Source: Ifrita kowaldi (Eukaryota > Chordata > Aves > Passeriformes > Cinclosomatidae). Taken from it: DNA of 64,000 nt. Both the position numbers and the translations under genes were made by a program. Location of the stretch: contig VZRS01001447.1 of the NCBI GenBank assembly GCA_013398055.1, forward strand, positions 894,266-958,265, in the 5' to 3' direction. The notes beneath the pieces are model-generated. The model saw only the letters and a list, made by a program, of their open reading frames with translations, had not been told where the DNA came from and did not search any database. Of the stretch, positions 51,026 through 62,680 are shown one piece after another. Position 1 is the first letter of the stretch, and every line of letters begins with the position of its first letter.

Positions 51026-54000
51026 GTAAGACAAACATTTCTGTGACTCTGAACAACTGTCACAAGATTTTTTGTTATTAAACATCTAAAGATTGTATAG
51101 AGATGCTTAATAACTTCTATCAGATAAGAAGTGAATAAACGCACCAAAAACAACACGGCATTGTCTTATTATTTAGCATGTAAAACACTTTGCCAGATAT
51201 CCTGATCTGATGGAATTAGGGACCCAAATGACATGGACTCAATTCACTTCATATTATTATAACTGTTTGCATTTTTAGTAGGTATAGTAGGAATGTTTAC
51301 CAGGAAAAGAGCAAAAAAAAAAAAAAAGAAAATAGAAAATTTGACAGAGTTGTTGTATTTCATTCAATAAGAAAACTTCAATAACTGAAGTAACCTTCAG
51401 CTGACACTCCTGATTATTTTAGGCTTGAGGTAGAAACAAACACAGGAATTACTTTTTTGGTCTTGGGAACCTCACTTAAATCATATTACACTGGCCTTGG
51501 GACATTATGCAGACCACAGGCCACCTTAAGGCAAGCCTGAAGGCCATCTGAAAGGTTCAGATAGACCAACATGCAGCTCCTTGTCTTTCTTAACATAGAT
51601 GAGACCTTCTCACCCAATTCCTGTGCTTATTGTTTGGTTTCTTTTCAAATCCTACTCTACTTAAAAATGTTGTCATATGTTCCTCAAAATGACTACCAAC
51701 TACTTTTGAAGGATCATGTATCATGCTACACATCACTAGGGAAACCCCCACCCTTAAGTTTGTAAACAGACAGAGCCCAGATTCAAATTTACCAAGTGTG
51801 GACTCAGGGAATTCTTATAAAAGGAATCCTGGGTGAAAAATTAATGTTGGTGGGAGTTTTGCTGCCTCTAGGACATCCCTTTTGGTAAGTCTTCCTTATG
51901 AAAGAAGCTGTGAACTGGCTCTGATACACACCCTCAGAAATAACAAGCAGTATTTTATAGCTCTGAAATGAGCAATTTTTAATCTCTGGCAGATAGTTTA
52001 GATAACAGATCCATTGACTATTTAGGGAGAATGGCAAACTTCTAAAGCTTCGTGGTACCTTGATGATGCAATCTATTGAAGTGTCAGGATGATAACAACA
52101 TTTGTGCAAAACACTGAAGAAACAGTTCGGACATTATTGTGCTGAGATTACCAGAATTGCTAAGAACACTGACTTGAAAAACTGGCAATGTGCAGGTTTC
52201 AAAGCTGGTTTAATCTAGTGTTTCTAGAAGATTAAAAACATACACTAAAAATAAGCACTTATTTTTAAAAGAAAAAGTTCTTTTATTGCAAAGAATGCCC
52301 ATGATAGCTATAATCCACTCCAGTATTTTATTTGTAATTTATTTACAATGTTATATGTATACAATCCAAAATATAAATTATAAATGAAGCAGCATTCCTT
52401 AGAAGAAACAGAACAGCTTTTTTTTCCCACTGGACAGATAGTTTTCTAATTCAGTATCTTCATTATTCAGTATCTTTATTATTGTAAACAGAAAAATATT
52501 TAAAGGACATTCTGAACTGCAAAAGAACACACTAGACATTAGTCTGTGGTTCTTTTGTGTGTGTATAACATAAAAAAAAATTTAAGAGACAGCTTCTGCA
52601 TAGCTGAGATTGTTAAAATCTTACTTTTCAGACAACACCCGAGGCTCTACAGTGAAGCTGATGCTAGATAGCTAGTTGTGAAAATTAACATGCAGGCCAC
52701 TATAACTGAGGACCTAAATATTTATCTTGCATGCAGGGCACACTGATTAGAAGGCTTTCAGGAGGCTCATTACAAGCAAGTGTTAAATACTAAAAGTTAG
52801 TCTGTGAGCCAGACAGAATTCAGAGAACCAGAGATAATGAGACTATAAAGATGATATGTAGCTAGCAACAGTTGTGGCTTGCTTAGGGACACATGTAAAC
52901 ACAGTCTGGTTGGGACACTTAACAGGATAAATGTGGAAAAAAATAGAAAGGATAAAGCAAACAGTACATCAAATGGTTTGTGAGCAGTTTTCAGTACATG
53001 CATGTTCTCTGTTAATGCTAAGAAGAAATAACAAGCCATGACTACTATTTGCAGAATATAAGCATTCAAGTTTTTCCCACTGAAAAGATACCTGCTCCTG
53101 TTACCCCTTCTCAGTGTTATGTTTCTTCTATGTAATGTGGCAGCTCTCTGGATCCATGCTGGCTTTAATTCTTCAAAGGCAGTTGTTTCCCTACTTTCCT
53201 GCCCTGACAGACATACTGTTTTCTCTCCTCTCTTTGCTTCCTCACGTGTCTCAGTCAGAGATGAAATTAAAAAAAAAATTTGTTGGAATGACAGAAAATT
53301 GTAGTCACTCTGGATGGGAAAATACGTTAAAGGTCTAAATTAAAAAGTCTATAAATACACAATTGCACAACGAGAAACAGTCTCTAGAAGTAAGCCCTGA
53401 GCAGGTTACCTGGGCAGGCTGTAGTCTCCTTGTGACAGAAGGCTGCAAACGATGGGTAGGGCTGTCAGGGGTGACACAGATTCAGCTCACTGTGCTTTAG
53501 AGAACTATGGGCTCAATGAATGACTGTATTTTGTATCACGTCGATGAAAATAACTTGAATGAAACCAACAAAGACCACAATTTTATTCTCAAGCAGGCTA
53601 TTTCCTGAGCGGATATTAAAATCACTGTGTTTGGGCTTTCTTGTTTGTTTGATCTTGTCTATTATTAATTATACATTGTGTTTGTGGAAATCTCTCTGTG
53701 TAATTATACAGCTCTCATATTGGTTTTAGCCTTGGTCTTTGGCCTTTAGATATCTGTGTATCTATTTGCTGTTTTTGTTATATTCTTCTCTTTGTATACC
53801 CACTAAATTTGGTAGGAAGTCCCACTAAAATGAGAAATAACACAATTGCCATTGATACAATACCTGTAGCCTGTCTTAGTCATGGTAAAGTTTTATAAGG
53901 TTAAATTTAAATGCATGACACCTAATTTTATTTATTAAAATTAGCTCAGGTTTCTTTTCACAGAAATTAAACTCTGGCATGGAAACAGCATAGTCATGTC

Positions 54001-57000
54001 TAATTTAGATAATTTTTTTTACTCATTAGTCTCACTTTGTATATACCCTTTCCTCTTAATGAGAGCAGAAAGAGAATTTGCAGCCTACTGAGTCAGCCAT
54101 CATAACTGTAAGCTTGTTTCAGAACCTCTCAAACCATAGGTTTTGTTAAAATTATAAGCCAATAGAGCAACAAAGCCCTGTTAATAAATAGAGTGCAGTA
54201 GTGTTTTCAAAGCAGAAGTAAAATTATCAGGTCTTTATGTATTTGTTATGTGTATAAGAGAACAGAAGGTCTCGGTGCAACAAAATTGTGCTTGTGGTGC
54301 AGCTGGATCAAATGCTGCCCACATTTGCTGATTGTCATGGTGATTTATTGTTGTGACCAAAACTTCCCTGCTCCTGCATACTAGTGACTGTATGCGATTT
54401 GGCACATTTATGGCCAAAAGCACCGCAAATGTTTTCTGAGGTTAAATCTGTATTAGTAAATCTAACAAGTGCTATGGTTGTTAAAACAACCATTGGTGGA
54501 TTTAAATTGTTAGAATCATCCTTTAGACAGCTTCGGCATGTTCCCACAGGATTCCCAGGGCCAGTTCAGGGTCTAGCACCGGGCAGTAGCTGTTTGCAGT
54601 TTGCATGCAATCACCTTAGTTTGGAAACTAAGAAAATATTGCAGTCTCGATCTGATTCCTCATGTGCCAGTAAGCCTCAGTGGTAGGGAGGGATCCTGGG
54701 AACGCAATGTATTTGTTGATGCTGGTGGTTTGACTGTAAGAAACATCATGCAGTACATGCAAAACCAGTAATTTTCTTTTAATAGGTTTGTAGTTGCAGA
54801 CGTAACTCTCTGTATAATCATGTGACAAACATAAGCTCACTCCATCAAGAAGGAAGGAGAGGAGGAGGAAGGAGTGGCTGTCAGTCATACAGGTGTCTAA
54901 CTGCTGGTGTCTTGGTTAAGATGTTCTCTTGGGTCATCCTGACTTGCCCTTGGGAAGAGATGACTTGTTATCACTGATTGATTTATGCCTTCCAGTACTT
55001 GATTGGGAGTGGATTATGCTGGATTAAAATAATGAGCGGTTCTTTACTTTTCAGGACAAAAACAAAGGTCCTTGGGCATAATAATAGAAGACTATTTTAG
55101 CTATATAATAAAATTTACTTTAAATGCTTCTGGGTAAAAGAGGATTGATGAATGTTTTAGGCAGGCAACTTTCATTCCAGTTGCTTGCTATAGCTGTATA
55201 GCTCTTCAGAACTTTTTGGTTTCAGATTAAAAAAGAGTTCTCTTGAACATAGAGGCAGTTTCTGTATAAATTTGTTCTCTTCTACTTGTTTCTGCATACA
55301 AGAAAAAAGCTGAGAATACTAAGCAATGTACTGACTTTTATACTTTATAATAATATTGTTCCTTCATCCCTGTACTTAGAGCGGCAATATGCTTTTTGTT
55401 TTATACATCATAGGATCTGAGCAGAATCATGATCCTGCCTTACAGATGATTCTTACTAATTTCCCAAGATTTTTCCAAGCTGAAAAATCTTGAACACAGT
55501 CTTTAAATGTGTTTTTCAGCTACTGGAGAATTTTTTTGGGGCTCTGTTGGAACAATTAAGACTATAGATTACATTGGATTAGTGCAAGTCAATGAATTTA
55601 AAATAATTAAAACATCATTATTAACCAAGACCAATCAGCAGGAACCCCTATGTGAGGATTATATTCTACTAGCCCAAATACTAATTATATTTCATATTTT
55701 TCCTCCTTTATATGGCACGTCAACTTCTGGAAATGCTCCCTAAGTTAAATACTCAATAGAAACTGGGTGTGATTTTAAACACTAACACATCAGCAGCACC
55801 TGCAAGGGTAGTGGGAGTGGGGAGGCAGGTGTCCAGATGGGAGAAATGAAAAAGAATGCAGTGGTTCTGTCCTATGTTGACAAAAATATAAATAGCAGGG
55901 TGAGGGAGGGGGATGTTTCTTGTCAATCCCATTTTCCCATTAAAACTGTAGACAGTTCAATTAGCACCTGCAAACGAGGCTTCTGTAATATTAGTCTCAT
56001 TACTGATTTTCTTTGTTCTTTTTATAATTACTTCTGTTCAAGTTTTAAAAAGTGGGGTAGAATCTCTCTCAACAATCCTTGTTTCTCACTGTGATATGTT
56101 TGTATGACCTTCCCAGTCACCAGAGAATCTGTATATAGGTGATTCGCTGACTCTCATTCAACTTCCACAGATGGTTACCTCCCTGAAATGAGTAGGAAGA
56201 GACTCATCTGAGTTGCCACAGATATCCTTTCTTAGCAGAACACAGAAAATAATAGCTAAATCAGCAATAGTTCTGTATATCCATAAAACCTGAGATGCAC
56301 AAATTATGGTTTTAAATCACAATCTTCTCTCCATGTCTCCAGGGAAGGAGAAAAGAAATCACAGATAACCAGACGAGATTTCTTCTGTTTTATTTGCACT
56401 GCAAACAGCTACAACAAGTCAGTACACAGAATTAAGCTGAGGAAAGTAAAATTTTGGCCACGGATAGAAAGAGTAGGATAAAAGCTAGAAATGAGTCAGA
56501 GATGACCCTAAGATAGCAAGCAGTGTTTATAATTCTTATAAATTCCTCCCAAATGACAAGATTTTTGTTGGTCTCATAGTGACCCTGTGAAACTCCAGCC
56601 CACTCAGGAATTTCTGTCTGTTTAGTAAAAGTCCTCTCTTCCAGATAGCCCCTACCATACGAAATGACTGAAGGGCCAGGAGACAGAAATTAGGAGGGAA
56701 CTGTTCAGGGTAGGAGATGAAGAAATGGGGCAGAATGTGGAATTGTGTGGAAAAAAAACTATATAGCTCATTTTGGAGCTAGGGCAGCAGGTGTGACTGC
56801 TGACAAGTGAGAGCTCTGGAAGTTTCAGAGGTTGACAACTGCAAGGCATACTGGGTGCTGAACCTCACACATGCTGGGGATGGGGAAAGGCACAGCTCAC
56901 TAGATGCACAAACATATTTCTCTTAAAAATCTCATTGGCACCACAGTTCATATCTACAAGAGTAGAAATGCTGGATTTGAGTATGAGGAGAAAAGTGATT

Positions 57001-57799
57001 GCTAGTGATTTGAGAGAATTTATTACAGGAAGATACGTTCTTTGATTTAGACCTAGTAAAACACCCGGGTAGTAGCCTAAAGATAAAATGAGAAGAGATG
57101 AGAGTACTATATACATGAAAGTGATCTCCATAGGAGTTAAACCTTTTTTAACCGTCCACATGACATTAACCACAGTCATCCTTTGCAAGACCAAACATGT
57201 TGTTAAACATGACAAAATATTAGTTCAAAAAAGAAAAATAATAAAAAGTCCAGCAAAAAACATACACTGTAAAGGAGGCTTTAAGATTCCTGAATCATGG
57301 TTGTATAGTTTTTCTTGTTTTACATTCAATATGAGGCAAGATCTCTACCGTACCCAAATTATCAAATAGAAAAGAAAATACTGAGTGCATTAGGCAAAGA
57401 GACAGTAAGAACATCAGATGAGAACAGATTTGCAAAAGTTGTGGGTAATTTTTAGAAATTTTTAGTTAACTGCCTAAAATGGACATTCTCCATGCATTCT
57501 GCAATTCTCTGTGTGCTGAACATCTGAAATGTCATATTTGCTGTTAAATAGGTGGCTGCCCCATTGGAGTGGATTTCTAACAACAGGCAATGGATTGGAT
57601 CGCAAATGTACAGAAGACGCGGCTTCTGCCTAGCAGCATGAATTTACCTTACTCTCTATTTCCAAATTAGGGAGCTAACAGTAACCACAGTACCTCGCTG
57701 GTGCCATGCAATTCCCATGGCCCCAGAAGGGAATTGGGAGATGAAGTCCCTCAGTGGGAGGCTAATGCCTTGTTCATGTAACCCACAGTAGATTCGGAG
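51026..57799. other. non-coding stretch, nothing firmly recognised
   Basis: AT-rich DNA with a 15-A run at 51,313-51,327 and a perfect 9-bp inverted repeat at 54,474-54,493. Minus-strand frames of 65 codons (56,652-56,849) and 116 codons (56,865-57,215) are hydrophobic, as expected from pyrimidine-rich strands. No transmembrane protein family can be named. Confidence 0.55.
54474..54493. repeat. perfect 9-bp inverted repeat
   Basis: ATGGTTGTT and AACAACCAT are separated by AA, so the site can form a small hairpin or bind a dimeric factor. Such palindromes arise often by chance. Confidence 0.8.
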
Positions 57800-58483
57800 C
57801 TAACAAATAAGACAGCGTAAGTACAGGTGACTCTTTGCTACCAAGGTAGCACAAGAGATCAAGAAACAGTTGTGATCTTGAGGCCAGTGGAAGATAAGAA
57901 GTCTTTGTTCAATCTCATAGTGAATGAATAAAAGACTGGAAGCAATTACATTAAAAATTAGAAGAAGAGGAGCCATGAACAATGATTGTAAGCTTTCAAC
58001 ACAAAGATAATGTAAGTGAAGAGAAGAATGAAAGCACATCAGCAATTTATGTTGAATGGATTGATCACAGCCCACTTGTGTTGACAGAGAAAGAAACCAG
58101 TGAACAGGAAGAGGTTGGGGCTGAAAAGAGCACTGAAAGGGACTGGGAAATTTAGGCTGGAAGAAACTGAGTGCTTCCATAGATGGATGTGTTCGGAGTG
58201 AAGAAAGTGTGTGAATTTCCAGTTTCAGCCCTAAAATCAAAAGAAGAAAGGGGTTGGAAAAGAGAAGGAAGTAAGACATGTACAGTATTACCTGCTTGTT
58301 TTTTCTAGGACGCAGGTGTGATCTTGTGAAGAGAGATGAGAGTGGAGAGGAAAGGGACAGAGGAAAGAAGCTACCAAAAAGTTGGCGTCCACTGCAAAAA
58401 TGTTTGGTCAGAAAGTTGGCATGACTGTGACTGCAAGGCATTGACCTCATAAGGCATAAGGTCCTCTTACTATGTTTTTCCAA
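57800..58483 (-). other. 227-codon open frame in a polypurine region
   Basis: This is the longest open frame of the window, ATG-initiated on the minus strand about 170 bases outside the CpG island. The plus strand here is strikingly rich in A and G (GAAGA/GGAA words), so the minus strand is pyrimidine-rich and poor in stop codons, all of which need A. The predicted peptide is dominated by S, L, F and P, as such composition dictates, with no domain. I read it as compositional. A lineage-specific transcript running divergently from the CpG island remains possible. Confidence 0.12.
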
Positions 58484-59721
58484 AAATGTTGTATTCTGAA
58501 GACTTATTTTTTCAAAACATCATTTGACAAATCCCTGGCATCTGACAAGCCCACTAGCATCGTTGAGGTTTAGTCAAATTAATGTTATCTGCCTGTTGTG
58601 GCTTCAGTGTACTTTGCCCCTGGCATAGGATGGCAGGGAACTAAACCCGAGCAATTAAGTTGATAACCAAGCGCGTTCCATGCTGCCTAGTGCCCGCCGC
58701 CAGCGCCCGCGGAGGGACCCAGCGGGGCACGGCCCGGCCCGAAGGGACCCCGCGGCCGCCGCCCCGGGGAAGCCGCTGTGTCGCGGGGCGGGCGCCGCGC
58801 TCAGCCCCAGGTTTTCGCTGTACGATAACACCGGGGCCACCGCTATCTCTTCCGTCTTTTGGCAGAGCGGAGCCGCAGCGCCCGTGTAACCGGGGCTCCA
58901 GCAAGCAGCGAAGCAAGGGGCGAGCCTCCCGCCGCTGGTGCGATGCTGACAGCCCGGCCGGCCCCTGAGGACGGGCAGCCAGAGCAGCACCACGGACACT
59001 GCCTCGGCCTCCCGCCCGCTGGGCGCGGGTGGCTGCGGGGGACCGCACCGCGGGGCCGGGGTAGAACCCGCAGCTCCTGCCGCGCTCCGGCGGCGGGGCA
59101 GGGCCGTCCCCATGGGGCGCGGGTGCGTCGGAAAGGGAGAGAAGGGTGCTCTTCTCGACTCTCGGCTCAGCCGTGACCGCGAACAACCTGTGTTTACACA
59201 GGGCGATTCCCGGGCTCTCAAGTTTAGCGCTGAAACAAAATTTATTGCGGTTATTTCAGGGGAGGAAAGAGCTCTGATGCTTGCGGCCGTGGCCGCGAAA
59301 GGGACCGGAGGGAGAGAACGGGCGGGCGAAGTGACGGCGGGTCAGAGCGGCACCGGGGCTCTCCTCGGACGGTTTTACTTGTCAGCAATATGGCAGTAAC
59401 TTTCCCATGCAGCTCCTTTCCTTTGGAACCAGTGTTTAGCCGAAAATGTCAGTGTAATAACTCAGAGATTTATCCCCTAATGAGCCGTGTCCTCGGTCAC
59501 TGAGACCCGCCGGTCCTCCCAGTGCTCGGCGAGCGACAACCTTGCCCCCAGTGATTCCCGTTCTGTCCCCAGGTGTCCCGCTGTCCTTGTCCTCGGTGGA
59601 GCCCGGTGCCTTTGCGCTTCTCCCTCACTAACCCCCTATTTTTGGCGGTAGCGTGTTATTTTGGATTTCTCTGCTGGGGCGACCTGCGGCTCTGACGGTG
59701 TCAGCGCGGCGGAGGCTGGAA

Positions 59722-59744
59722 GGGGAGGGGGAAGGGGGCGGGGG
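59722..59744 (+). promoter_or_regulatory. G-quadruplex-prone tract in the CpG island
   Basis: Four G runs (4, 5, 5 and 5 G) are separated by loops of only 1-2 bases (A, AA, C), which fits the strict pattern for a stable G-quadruplex. The same tract offers Sp1/KLF sites (GGGGGCGGGGG). Such tracts cluster at active vertebrate promoters. Confidence 0.75.
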
Positions 59745-59933
59745 AGTGACAGACACGGGCCTCACTGTGCCACTGAGCTGGTGTCATTTGTCTTTCAGCC
59801 TGAACGCCGTGATTTTTTTCCCCCCACGATTATTTGCTGTTATTGGGGCTACATGAGCGCTCGGAGCTGACCTTCCTTCTCACTGTCCGCGGGAGCCCCC
59901 CTCGCATCGCTCCCCGGCCACCAGACGCGCGGG

Positions 59934-59974
59934 NNNNNNNNNNNNNNNNNNNNNNNNNNNNNNNNNNNNNNNNN
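59934..59974. other. assembly gap, 41 N
   Basis: 41 undetermined bases lie in the most GC-rich part of the island, between CGCGGG and GGGCGAGGCGAGG. Gaps at such positions usually reflect poor sequencing of GC-rich or quadruplex-forming DNA. A transcription start or first exon could be hidden or disrupted here. Confidence 1.
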
Positions 59975-60350
59975 GGGCGAGGCGAGGAGGGGAGAGCGAG
60001 CGACGGGCTTCCCGGAGACGCGCCGTCCTGCCGCGCACCGCGCCTTCTGGGGCCCGGCGGGGGCGGCCGTGGGGCGGCGCGGTGCAGGGCGCCCGGGGTG
60101 CTGGTGCCTCGGGGTGCCGGCAGGATTGTTACTGCTTTTAGGGTTTTTCTCCCCCACCCCGAAAAATAAAAGAAGAAGGGAGTGTCGGGGTGCGGAGGGT
60201 CGCGGCGGTGGAAGGAGGGAGCGGTGCCGGCAGCGCGGCGCAGCCGGCTGACCTAGATTGGGAGGCATCTGAGGTGACGGCTCCGCGCGGTGGCTGCGCT
60301 CGCCCCGGCGGGCTGGGTGCTGCGGGTGGGCTGGGTGCCGCGCTCCCCGC

Positions 60351-60363
60351 TGCGCATCCGCAG
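60351..60363 (+). promoter_or_regulatory. NRF1-like site
   Basis: TGCGCATCCGCAG resembles the NRF1 palindrome TGCGCATGCGCA with small deviations in the right half. NRF1 sites are frequent in CpG-island promoters. Motif match only. Confidence 0.4.
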
Positions 60364-61629
60364 CGCTCCGCACCGCGCGGCCGCCGGCCCGCTCAGGTGT
60401 CTCTGCGGGAAGAGCGGGGTCGGAGCCGGGAAAGGCTTGGCCGGTTCCCACCGTTTAGGGCCTGTTATGAGGGCTGAAATGAGATGCGTTTATTTGTGCA
60501 GAGCCAGAGAAAGCCATGTGCAGTACACCAGTAGAAAGAGGGGGAAAAAAACCACAAACAAACAAAAACTTGGCTATATGGTGGCTTTTTGTTAATTAAT
60601 CAATATTTTTGAAACTGTGGAAACAGCTTAGTGCCGGAGTAATTTTGTATGATGCACCTGCTTTAGGTTTGCATCTTCGGTTTTATGTGCTTCACTAAAA
60701 CGTTGCTCTCGTGAGAGGGGAATTTTTAGGCTAGAGAAGATGCTTAACTTGCATTTTCAACTGAAAGTCAAGAATCTATAAGGTCATAAAAAGTAGCAAA
60801 GGTAAACTACTGAGTTGCAAGAAAAACAAGCAAAGCTCAAAAAATCCCTGTGCATTTCTGTGGGCTACTTCCGTAGATGTAAAATAACTGCAAGGACTAC
60901 AAAAGCCTTATTAAAGGAAAAAAAATGAAAAATATTTGATGAAATTATATTGTGAATGATAAGTTTTCAGATTCACAGCAGGCAACTGTCTTGGGGCAAA
61001 GGGAATTAGCTTGAGTGCTTGCTTCTTTACGGTTGGAGTTGTTAGAATGAGTGCATGTATGTAGCTTGGGTTTTTTTACCCCACAAATTAGAAAAAACAG
61101 TCTAAAAATCTATATATAGATATGTAGAATTCCCCTGCTAGAAAATGCATTAATTATGAAGAGAACAATGTCTGCTTTTTTTGATCTTTAATTTCTAAAT
61201 AAAAATGTAGAGGTACCTAATTAAATTCACACTTCAGATTTGGATTTTTAAGAATGAAATTAGTGTTTGTTCATGAGGAAATGAAATGTATTGGTGGCAT
61301 TTGTAGCCTACTAATAGCTAAAGGCAAATGTTTCTGATTGTGAAAGGCTGAGGTATTCTGCCTTGCTAGAGAGATTGCTTAGTGTCTGGCTTGTTATTAA
61401 ATTTTGGTTAGCCTTGGCTAGAGGATGTGAAACCTTTTTGTTTAACCTCACTGTAGTGTCTGTGTAAGGAATCCTTTCCCCTGTATCTTCTTGTTATGTA
61501 AGTTGGCTGAACTGCTGTGATTAGTTGAACTTGAAGCTTTATTACTAATGGGAGCTATTTATCTATCGAGAGACTTTGCCTTAGGATCAGAGGGAGAAGT
61601 TTCTTCTCAAAATAAAAGTATTCATATTG

Positions 61630-61700
61630 AAACAGCTTGTTCACCTGTAATTGAAGTGGAGGCTGATTATTAATCCACCTTGCTTGGATTACTGGAAGTT
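61630..61700 (+). promoter_or_regulatory. possible enhancer with homeodomain sites
   Basis: An E-box CACCTG (61,642-61,647) abuts a TAATTG homeodomain site (61,648-61,653). About 20 bases on, TAATCC (61,671-61,676) and GGATTA (61,686-61,691) form an inverted pair of bicoid/OTX/PITX-type sites. Clustering of different developmental-factor sites within 50 bases, 1.2 kb from a CpG island, is typical of conserved enhancers. Conservation could not be tested, and single sites of this length are common by chance. Confidence 0.25.
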
Positions 61701-62661
61701 ATTTTTAATGTAAGACATTTATCTTGCTTTTAACACATTTATCCTGTTCATGTGCTTTTTTCCTTCTCAAAATGTCTTATGCTCTTTGGTTGCTGCTTCT
61801 GTTGGGCCAACCTAGGAGAAATTGCTGGTGGGTCAGAGGGCTCTGATTTTTCACATAACTACTTACAGACCACACCTTTAGGCCAAAAAAAAGTGAGACA
61901 GGCAATAATCTTTTTTAAGTGATTGCGGGAGAGAGGAAAGATGTACTTGGTGCTGGCTAATAAAGGTCTGACGCTGTCATTTTAATCTGTTTGAAGTTAA
62001 TTTTTCCTCCTCTCAGCAGAATTCAGTTATTCAAAAACAAACAAAAAAAAGAGGTGATACATTACTGAGATTAGTATAGTTTATATTTTAGAGAAGAGAT
62101 TGTATCTGTTGATGTTTGTAATGTTTTGTTTGCCATATATGTGCTCCTCTCAATGGAGCATAATAATTAGAAATCTGTGGAGACAGATAGCTTATATAAA
62201 TGAAAGAAGGTCTAAGTATAATGCTATAGTTGCCATAGAAAAACATGAAATAGGAGAAATACTTCTTGTTTCAGGTACAAATAACTAATGAAAGCCATGG
62301 TCATAACTCTATAACAATTTAAGAAACTTCTTCCCTACAACTCCCAGTTTTTACTGTGTGCCCTGTAGAGAACAGAATTTGAGAGGGAATCACAGGCTGT
62401 TGTCTGACAGTGCCAAGTGTTGAAATGTGCTTTTTTGATTCAGCCGGGAATTACAGTATTGCAGCTGAAAAAGAAAAGCAATTGCGGGGGAACATAATAG
62501 TCAACTGTTCCTGCAATTCATCTTGTTATCTTGTCATGTAAGGGAAGAGAAAAAAAGATGCAGAACATGTGCACTCCAATTGCTTGTAATATGCTACAGA
62601 AATCACTTTCTCAATACCTTGGAGTCTTTCAATTTCCTCCCTCTTTAAGGTTTGAACCCTG

Positions 62662-62680
62662 TGAGTCCCCCTGGTGGCAG
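62662..62680 (-). promoter_or_regulatory. CTCF-type binding motif
   Basis: On the minus strand the site reads CTGCCACCAGGGGGACTCA, matching the CTCF core CCACCAGGGGG exactly and most flanking positions of the standard 19-bp matrix (about TGGCCACCAGGGGGCGCTA). It lies about 2.2 kb right of the CpG island in otherwise AT-rich DNA, with its motif strand pointing back towards the island. CTCF organises loop and domain boundaries, and sites near promoters are common. Occupancy is not shown by sequence alone. Confidence 0.7.

Larger units (their letters stand above)
58650..60470. promoter_or_regulatory. CpG island, promoter of an unnamed gene
   Basis: GC content and CpG frequency rise sharply at about 58,665 and fall at about 60,460, with a less dense middle part (about 59,400-59,680). 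In vertebrates an island of roughly 1.8 kb isolated in AT-rich DNA almost always marks a promoter, often of a developmental or broadly expressed gene. G-rich Sp/KLF-type sites (around 59,722-59,746) and an NRF1-like TGCGCATCCGCAG (60,351-60,363) are present. Overlapping frames of up to 188 codons on both strands are GC-driven and are not called. The direction of transcription is undecided. No coding exon is recognised within 3.5 kb to the right or in the left flank, so a non-coding first exon is likely. Confidence 0.85.

Noticed and set aside
56865..57215. Hydrophobic 116-codon minus-strand frame, considered as a receptor-like membrane protein
   Set aside because: Hydrophobicity follows from a T-rich strand. 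No receptor motif is present and the neighbouring minus-strand frames do not connect to it.
58641..59399. Overlapping GC-rich open frames of 95-188 codons on both strands in the CpG island
   Set aside because: GC-rich DNA has few stop codons. The frames overlap on both strands, are rich in A, G, P and R and show no domain, so they are compositional.
59834..60595. Open frames across and right of the 41-N gap (up to 200 codons)
   Set aside because: Some include undetermined bases and all lie in GC-rich DNA with overlapping frames on both strands. No start context or domain supports them.
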